Shown: piece by piece, positions 56,270 through 64,000 of the stretch | Position numbering within the stretch: the first letter of the stretch is position 1 | How the letters are laid out: every line of letters starts with the position of its first letter | DNA from: Hirsutella rhossiliensis | Lineage: Eukaryota; Ascomycota; Sordariomycetes; Hypocreales; Ophiocordycipitaceae | DNA: 64,000 nucleotides | Direction of reading: 5' to 3' | Assembly: GCF_020360975.1 (NCBI RefSeq) | Contig: NW_025408671.1 | Location: 4,898,001-4,962,000 of the forward strand | Position numbers and translations under genes: made by a program | Notes under the pieces: model-generated | What the model saw: the letters and a program-made list of their open reading frames with translations, nothing else | Told to the model about the DNA's origin: nothing | The model's database searches: none

Positions 56270-59200
56270 AATAGTTTATTAGTCTATTATTCTTATTTAT
56301 TTATTTATATAAGGCCTTAAACTTATTAAGGGCTATAGCTCCTATAAACTTATATATAGGTTCTTATATTAAGTTAAGGTACCCGCGCTACTTTATAAAG
56401 ACCTCTTAGCAATTCCCTTAGCTAACCTTTTTTTAGTATATAGCCTATATCTCCTTAACCTTAAATTTATTATCCCTCTTTACTTTAATAGTAAGCGGTT
56501 AAGCGTTTACTACTTCTTATCTAAGTAGCGGGTTAAAGGAGGCTTAGTAAAGAAGGTTAACGATAATCTTATTATAGACCTTTATTAAAAGACTATTAAG
56601 CTTAACTACTTATAAGCTAATAACCCTTTATATTATAAACTTTATATATAGCTAGTCTAGCTTCTTTTTTAGCTATACTAACCTATAGTTATAGAGGTTA
56701 AGCTATACTTTATCTCTTACTATAAACCTATCTACTAAGGCCTTAGTCTTATTAGCGTACCGCTCTTAATCTTATATTAAGGCGGCTATTATAGATTAGT
56801 AGTATTCTATACTTTCCTATAGCTTCTATATAAATATAAAGGCGCGGCTCTTTAGTAATAAACTACTATATTACTTTACTACTATATTTATAGCGAACGG
56901 GATTAAGAAGGGCGGCTTAAAGCTATATATAGTAATAAAGGGGGCTATCTTAATAAAGGTCTATAGTTTACTATTTAACGCGAGCTAGGCTATAGGGAGC
57001 TAGCGGTCTTAGTCCGCTTAGTTATAAGCTATTACTACTTATAAGTATACTTATACTTCTTAGTTAACCTTCTTAAGTCCCTTATTAGTTTATAGGTAAT
57101 AAGCTATACTAAGTAGCTATATAGAACTATTTAGGTATTAAAAGCTACTTAAGTAGCCCCTTAAGCTATACCCTTTAAATCTTAGTATAGCTATAGATAT
57201 CGTAGTTATAAAGGAAGTAGTAAATATAGTATTATAAGAGGGGCTAGTAAAAATCCTTTATAAGGCCTACTACTATACCTTACTAACCTAGGTAGCCTAT
57301 AATACTAAAGTTATAAACGAGCTAGACTAGCTTCCCTTAGAGCTTATTTTATTTATCTAGCTCTAGCGGTCTATCTTTCTCCTTAGCCTCTATAATATAT
57401 AGCGCACCCGGTACTTATAGTCTCCCTTACTAATATAAATACCCCTATAAGTTAATATAATAGTTAGCTACTTATACCTTTAGCTTTAGCTTTAGATTAA
57501 AGCGTTAAGTACTAGACTTAACGGCGCGGCGTACGCTCTTATAAGTATAGTCTAAAGATAATATCTTATCTTATAAGCGTTAAAGGACCTTATCTTAGAA
57601 TACCTATACTATACGCGCCCTTAGGCCGGTCTATCCCTCCTTACTAAACTAAGGTAAAGGTATAAAGGAAAGCTTATCTATTAGTACTATGCCTCCCTTT
57701 ACTAAGGAAGCTTTTATATAAGTCTATAGCTCTTCTTATAGGATAAGCTATAGATCCTAGGCCTTAATATCCGCTCTTATTAGCCGGTCTTAATCCCTTT
57801 AAGAAAGCATATCTAAGACTATAGAGTCCCGCCTTAGCTAGTACTTAATTAAGAAGTTAAAGCGTAAAAGGTACTCCGCTTAGCGGGCTTACCGCTCTAA
57901 GAGGTATTAGCGGGTTATAAAGTACTTAAGGTTTTTATAATCTATAAGGACCTTAAAGCTCTTATAACTTTAAAGCTTTACTTACTATTACTTAAGGTAG
58001 CTAATAATCGCTAGTATCTCCTTATTATAAATAGCGTAATTTTACTTTACTAAGGTTAGCTTATAAGAGTAGAACGCTACTAGTTACTTCCGCCTATTTA
58101 CTTCTTAGGAAAGCGTACCTTTAAGCGCCTAGCCGCTATAGTTTACTTTAACTATTATAGACCGGTTAAAGTCCTATTAAAGTAGTACTAGGGCTTATAA
58201 AAATAAGTCCTTAAGCGTATAAAACGCTCCGTCTTATATAGGTCCTTAATAAAAAGCGGTCCTCTTCTTAGTAATCTTATTTAAGGGTATTATAATATAA
58301 GAGAAGCCCTTAATAAATATCTTATAATAGTTCGCGAACTTAAGGAAGCTCTATATACCTATTTATATAGTTAGGGCCGCTTAGTCTTAGATCGCCTAGA
58401 TCTTTATAGGGTCTACTTATATACCTATACCTATATAAATAATAAAGCCTAGGTACTTAACCTTCTTAACTATAAATTTATACTTATTTAAGTTAAGGTA
58501 GAGCCTATAAAGTTAAAGGCGCTCTAAGACCTTTTATACTTTCTATATATAGTCTTTATAAGATCTACTTATATAAATAAAGATATTATCTATATATATA
58601 GAGGCGAACTTATTAAGGAAGTCCTAAAGTATATTATTAATATAACGCTAGAAGGTAGTAGGCGCTCTTAAGAGGCTAAAGGGCGTTATAAGCTACTTAA
58701 ATAAGCCGTAGTAAGTATAGAACGCTATCTTTTACTCGTTACTTTCTAAGATCTATACTTTATAGAATACTTATTTTATATTTAGCTTTATAAACTACTT
58801 TGCCTTTAAGAGGTTATAGAGTATATTTAAGATTAAGGGTAAGAGGTAGCGGTCTAGCCTTATAATTATATTTAAAGCCCTATAGTTATAATAGAACTAT
58901 ATCCCGCCCCTTAGCTTATATATAAATAAGACTAGCGCTCTTACTTTAAAGCTACTTACTTAAATAAAGCCTTTATCTAAGAGGTCCCTTAGCGTCTTCT
59001 TTAGTACTAGTAGCTCTATATATAATATACTATATAGCGGCTTAAACGGTATAAGTAGTTCCTACCCCTTTTTATTAATATAGAGTATAACCCTATAGTC
59101 TACCCTTAGCTTATATAGGTTAAGCTTATTTACTTCCTAGGACTTAAATAGTAAAAGAAGATTATAAAAGCGCTTTAGTATTTATTATTATAGCTTAGCT

Positions 59201-59535
59201 AGCGACTTTAGCTTCTTTATTTAAAGGGCCTTATTAATATCTACTAAGCTAACTATATAGACTACTATATCTACTACTATATAACCTTCCTCCTACTTTA
59301 ATTATTATATAGGTCTTATAAAGATAGAGGTAAGGACCTCTTATATTAAGCGTAAAGCTTATACGCTTAGTCTTATACTCGCGGAACCGTTATTATAGTA
59401 GACTTACTATTATATAGGCCTAAACTATAGCTTCTTTTAGTATAAAATTAAGTATAACTCTATATATAATAACTAAGGTTTCCTAAGAATTAAGGGGAAC
59501 TCTAGTTAAGGGAATATATAAGCTATAATAAGCTT
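56270..59535 (-). pseudogene. Gypsy-2 copy 2 Pol (RT to chromodomain), RIP-inactivated
   Basis: On minus: RT with the YIDN-type box at about 58570-58605, RNase H at about 57950-58060, integrase (part deleted) at about 56550-57300, and the chromodomain at about 56350-56470. Homology to copy 1 is continuous apart from the deletion. Truncated at its upstream end by Copia-1 copy C. Confidence 0.8.
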
Positions 59536-59540
59536 ATAGT
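59536..59540. repeat. Probable target site duplication of Copia-1 copy C (left)
   Basis: atagt, the same pentamer as at copy A. The right-hand partner lies beyond the window. Gypsy-2 copy 1 reads cttatagtaacgg at this site. Confidence 0.6.
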
Positions 59541-60023
59541 TATCGCGAAGCGTAGCTTAATTTATATTCTTAGAGATATCCTATAGTAAGAGGGACCTAG
59601 GAAGCTAAAAACACTTAGTATAGAAGAAAGAAGAAGGAGCTAAAAGGAGGTATAGAGAAGAGGGTAAGGGTATAAAGGGAAGTAGAAGTAGCGATAGCTT
59701 CTTATAAAGGTAGCGAAAGATAATTTAGATATATTAGTAACGGCTAAAAAGGAGGGGAAAAACTAGTAAAAAGCTTAGAAGTAAAAAGGATATTAATAGC
59801 TTCTTTAAGTAGGATCTTCTTTATTAATTAAGATACTAAATAGGTATAAAGAAGGGCGTTAAATAAAGGAAAAGAGGATAATTAAGGCATTATAATAATT
59901 ACTCCCCTACTATAATTACTACCCCTATAAGAATTAAATATCTCTACCCTACCTATCTAACCCCTTACTTTTAATATTACCTTTATATATTTTTATATAC
60001 TTATTATATCTCTCTTCGTAAGA
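59541..60023 (+). repeat. 5' LTR of Copia-1 copy C
   Basis: 483 bp, homologous to 417-892 with a few small insertions, for example the aagaaggagctaaaaggag region. Confidence 0.88.
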
Positions 60024-63000
60024 GTTATAAGCCTAGGAGGAATAGAATTCCTATACCTTTTAGCTACTATAAAAGGCACCTTTCTTATATCCCTTATAGC
60101 TTCCTTTTACCCCTCTTACTAAAAAAGCTGATTTTTAACTAACCTTTCTACCCCCTCTCTTATAATAATATTGAAATATAATTCCTTTACCGCCCTTATA
60201 GTCTATAGGACGATTCTTATAGAGCCCTAATATTAAGATAAGTAGGTAAAGGAGCTATAGGCTTATATAGATAGAACTATTTATAATTTAGTTTTCTTTA
60301 ATAAGTAGGACCCTCTCTAGCCCCCTCTTTATCCTAGGGCAACGGAATTTATAGAGGGAGCTTCCCTCTTTTCTAAGCTAACCTCTATATAATAGAGAGC
60401 CTTTTCTACTACCTTAGGTAACTATAAGAGTTATCGTAAGGAATACCTTTATAAGACGAAGCTACTAACTACTATACTTATAGCAATAATAGAATCTATT
60501 AGTACTATAAAGCTAATCTCTCTTTAAGAGGAAGAGACCCCTAAGTAGTAGCTTTTAAAGCTCGAGACCTTAATAGCTCCCTTAAGGGGCTATATAACTA
60601 ATTATATTAAGAAGACTTATACGGTATACCTAGGAGCCTTTTCTACTAGGAACCTACTAGCTTCTTCGTAGCTAGCTAAGTAAGAAGAAATCCTTAAGGA
60701 AGCTAACTAATACTTCCTAATAAAAGCTCTTTTTAGCTAGTAGCTATAGGATATATCTCTACTAATAAAGCCTATTAGTAACGGTTACTCGACTATCTTT
60801 TAAGAAGATAGCTAGGAAATAAATAAAGAAGCTACTAAAGTATAATAATAAGCAGTCTTATTCCTTTATAGCTAGCACTCGACCTAGACAGCTTAACCTA
60901 CTACCCCTATAGCTACTATAGCCGTTATTGCTATAGCCCTCGCTACTACTACTACGGCTGCTACCCCTCTAGCTCCTCCTCCCTCGAGAGCCTTAACACC
61001 GTCTTTAACGGCTGCCCTAGTCCTAGCCCCGGCTCCGCCTTTTACTCCGGCCCCGGCCCCGTTAGTCCGTCCGGCCCGACTAGTCCCCTAATAGACCTAT
61101 TAGTCTATTAGTCGAAAAATTAAGGAACTAGTCGAAATCGAACCTTATTAAAATTAGTAATAAGGGGTAAAAAGGGGGAGTTTTAAAGTAGACCTTTTAG
61201 ACTAGGATAAGGATTCCTTAAAGAAACGAAAGACTAAACGAAACGGCTGCCTAGATTATAAATCCCTAGGCTATTAGTTATTATAATACTAATAGGTCTT
61301 TAAGGAAAACCGACTTAAAGGATTTAACCCTTTAAAGAGGCTATAAGAAATAGTATAATAGTCTCTTAAGGAGGACCCCTCGTTATAGAAGAAGATAGAC
61401 GAGATTTAGGTTACTAAGAAATAGTAATAAATAACGCCGCTGCCCTTATTCGAGCTATAAATTTAAGGAAAAATCGTTAGTATAGTAAATCCGGCATTCG
61501 TCTTCCCTACGGATTAGTAAGACCGCCTATTAAGACCCTCTAACTATCCCCTACGAAAATTAGCTATCTTTTACTCTAGCGCTTCCCTCGATATCTATAA
61601 TACCCTCTTATAATTCCGGTCCTTTAAGAAGGTATAGAGGGAATACCTTATTACTAGGGAATTAACCGTATAGATAGAAGGGTATAAAAGGGTGAATTTT
61701 ACGATAGAATTACCTAATAGGACTATATAAATTCTATAGTAAAAAGGGGTAGTATTTTACCCTTGAATTTTAACGAGCTTAATTTCCTTCTGCTTTTTTT
61801 AAGAGGAAGGAATCTTTTAAGATACGTCGTCTAAGCCTACGAGGCTATTCTAAAAGAATTAGACGATTAAGCTAATCGAGGAAAAATTCGGTTAATTTAT
61901 TCTCGACTTCTAACCTATACTTAAGAAGGAACCTCTTAAGAAGTTAGCTTTCCCTACTAAGAGGGTAGGTTTTAAATACCCTCTTTTAGTAGCCTAAGGA
62001 AACGGTCTTCTTTAGTATATACGACTTAGTTACCTAGGCCCCTTAGCTTTATATAAGCTAGGCTAATCATAGGGCGTATAAATAAGGGGCTTAAAGACCG
62101 TCGAATATAAATATTATAGCTAAGTAAAAACTAAGAGACGAGTTTCTAAACGAACCCTAATATAGCCGGACTAGCCGTATAAGGAAATTTAAGTCGACTA
62201 GACTAACGTCTCTAAGAACTAAGAAAGCTTTATTAAGGTAATACTTTTTATAGACGCTTTTTTAGGGATAGTTTTCCCTTATTTCTTATAGACCTACCTA
62301 AGTAAGTATAACTAGTCTACCCTCTAAGACTTCGTTAACTAGATAAAATCCTACTTTAGCTATAAGGTAAAGAAGATACGGTCTAATAGAGAGCTATTTA
62401 TAAAAGATATCTTAAATTAGCTTCGAAAAAGAGGTATTTTACCTCTCTTATTAGCACCGAATACCTAGGCCTAGAACGGAGGGGTAGAAAGATTAAGGGG
62501 TACTATAATAAAAAGGGCCTATATAATAAGACTTACTATAAGTCTTCCCTATAACCTTTAAAGGGAAGTCGTTAAGACCGCTTATTACTTTTAAAACGAG
62601 ACCCTTAAGGACCCTAAGGACCCTAGGGAACTAAACTAAGGAATAGACTAAAAATCCCCTTTTAAGCTCTTTATAAAGAAAAGGGCCTCGCTAGTTTACC
62701 TTTATACCTATAACTATATAGTATATACTATAACTACTAATATATAGCTAAAAAGGAAGAAGAAAAGAAAGCTTAATCCTAGAGCCTTTATTAGTTACCT
62801 TATTAGTTATAATTCTACTAATATCTTTTAGATCTAGATTCCTTTTCTATAAAAGGTTATTTCGACTAGGGATATAATTTTTAAAAAATCTAGCTTCTTT
62901 AATAAAAAGAGGGATCTATAGCCCCTTTTACTCTTATAACGTTAGCTAATTTAAAAGATCTAAATCCCCCCTTCCTAATAGTCTTAAGAAGAGGTCTTAG

Positions 63001-63816
63001 ATAAGGAAATAGAAGAAGAAACCTATATTAAAGTAGTTAAGGAAAACGCTAACTTCGAAGAAAAAGAGGAAGCTACTAGATTAGATAATCTAGATAAAGA
63101 AGGAGACTATAGGAAAGTAGTAGAGCTAGAATACGCCTACTTCTTTACGCCTCCTCTTATATAAGAAGAAGATCTAAAAGCAGCTTTTTTAGTTAGTCTT
63201 CCCGTCTCGACCTTTAAGGGGGTAGGAAAGGCACCTCTTTTAAAGGATTACCTAGCTGCCTTTTTATCCCTACTTCGAGAAGTAAAGGAAGGTATAGGGC
63301 CCGATATAAAAGAAGACTAACCTCTCCCTTATTTCGATCGTTTTTCCGACTTCTATCTAACGCTTATAAAAGATAGTTCCTATAAAGCATTTATAGTAGG
63401 CCGGCCTTTTAAGCCTCTATTAGTAAGGAAGGTATATAAAAGAGACTACCTAGACCTACTAGTAAACTAAAAGCAGCTAGAAAGACACCCTTTTAAAGTT
63501 TAGTTTTTCTAGGCCTAGAAAGACTACTTAGCTTTATATAAAGAGATAGGGTCTTTTAAAGAGGTTCTTATAAAAGATATAAAAGGAAAATAGGTCCTTA
63601 GCTATAAGTAGGTCTTTATCTATAAGACTAATAAATATAGCTTCCTTTAAAAGTATAAAGCCTAGCTAGTTATTTATAGGAACTAGTAGGAAAAAGGGGA
63701 TCTTCTTACTAAGGTAACTACCTTAGTAAGGATATTATTTTAGACCCTTATAGCTATAGTAGTAGAATTTAACCTCGAACTTAATTAAATAGATATAGTT
63801 AACGCCTTTATTAACT
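60024..63816 (+). pseudogene. Copia-1 copy C polyprotein, 5' part, RIP-inactivated
   Basis: Same Gag and integrase landmarks as copy A: the Ala/Pro-rich repeat at about 60900-61075, the integrase C-half at about 62420-62880, and RT up to the NAFIN motif. Stops at former Gln/Trp codons throughout; RT is cut before its catalytic box. Confidence 0.8.
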
Positions 63817-64000
63817 ATTTCCCTTAGGGAATTAAAAGAGCCTTAAAAGAAAAGCTTATATCCCTTTAATAGAGGTTTTCTAGCTATCTTTTGCTTTTAT
63901 AGCTTTTCCTTTATATATAACTAATAGGTTTTTTCCTTTAAAAAAGGTTTCCTATTAGTAAAAAACAACTTATAAAAATAGGGGTTTTCCTTATTAAAGG
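63817..64000. mobile_element. Unidentified insertion in Copia-1 copy C (left end only)
   Basis: The sequence departs from Copia-1 at 63817. It begins with the near-palindrome tttcccttagggaatt and contains an imperfect hairpin at 63921-63958, whose arms ctaatagg and cctattag enclose ccttt/aaagg. It is AT-rich with T and A runs and matches nothing else in the window. It may be the end of a DNA transposon or a different LTR element; only 184 bases are visible. Confidence 0.4.

Larger units (their letters stand above)
54470..59540 (-). mobile_element. Gypsy-2 copy 2 (3' two-thirds), interrupted by Copia-1 copy C
   Basis: Collinear with Gypsy-2 copy 1 from its 3' LTR (54470-54655, 186 bp) through the antisense ORF, chromodomain, integrase, RNase H and RT. 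Between about 57110 and 57120 it lacks a stretch that copy 1 has at about 44525-44780, a deletion of roughly 250 bp in the integrase part. At 59541 Copia-1 copy C interrupts it; copy 1 continues without break at the matching place (about 47195). RIP is heavier than in copy 1. Confidence 0.88.
59541..63816 (+). mobile_element. Copia-1 copy C, truncated by an insertion
   Basis: 5' LTR 59541-60023 (483 bp), primer site at about 60024-60037, and an internal region homologous to copy A up to the RT segment IVNAFIN. It departs from copy A right after attaact at 63816. Everything downstream (YVDD box, RNase H, 3' LTR) is outside the window or lost. Nested in Gypsy-2 copy 2. Confidence 0.88.

Noticed and set aside
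1..64000. CRISPR arrays, rRNA or tRNA genes, bacterial operons
   Set aside because: No regularly spaced repeats, no rRNA-like conserved blocks and no convincing tRNA cloverleaf were seen. RIP pattern and LTR/LINE content show a fungal chromosome.

Overview
The window is a nest of transposable elements from a filamentous ascomycete (Pezizomycotina). I see no intact host gene. Apart from one 6-kb insert, the DNA carries an extreme repeat-induced point mutation (RIP) signature. CpA and TpG are almost absent (none in the first 365 bases), TpA is in large excess, and CpG is kept. ATG contains TpG and CAA/CAG/TGG turn into stops, so genes survive only as frame-consistent ghosts that must be read through TAA/TAG and without start codons. 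The species cannot be named from this. A gene-free, AT-rich heterochromatic, pericentromeric or accessory compartment fits best. Family names below are labels for this window only.

Layout. One chromovirus, Gypsy-1 copy 1 (+ strand), runs from the left edge to 36061 but is cut into pieces. Copia-1 copy A (417-6717, TSD atagt) sits in its leader. A short gag-only LTR element (9221-11092, TSD gtatt) sits before its protease. A Tad1/I-like LINE (12820-26226, 14-bp TSD) sits in its reverse transcriptase/RNase H region. Copia-1 copy B (26655-32959, minus strand, TSD ttaat) sits between RNase H and integrase, and a solo Copia-1 LTR (35129-35591) sits at its 3' LTR. The LINE is itself split by Copia-2 (18303-24297, TSD ataac), the only DNA here without RIP.

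From 36067 to about 51930 there is a ghost of a PIF1-like helicase gene. It is split by Gypsy-1 copy 2 (36398-51196, minus, TSD accta), which in turn is split by Gypsy-2 copy 1 (41944-48855, minus, TSD cttag). Then come a second gag-only element (52124-53996, minus) and Gypsy-2 copy 2 (54470 onward, minus). The latter is entered at 59541 by Copia-1 copy C, which is broken at about 63816 by an unidentified insertion reaching the window end.

The most interesting signal is a set of antisense reading frames between the chromodomain and the 3' LTR in both Gypsy families. In Gypsy-1 the antisense product is recognisably similar between two copies whose DNA has diverged. In Gypsy-2 a frame of about 330 codons, rich in Ala/Pro/Ser/Thr with a charged tail, is kept in both copies. 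A further antisense frame lies in the 3' part of the LINE. Copia-2 is also odd: its LTRs differ by one base, yet its polyprotein has many small frame breaks and has lost most of the integrase core.
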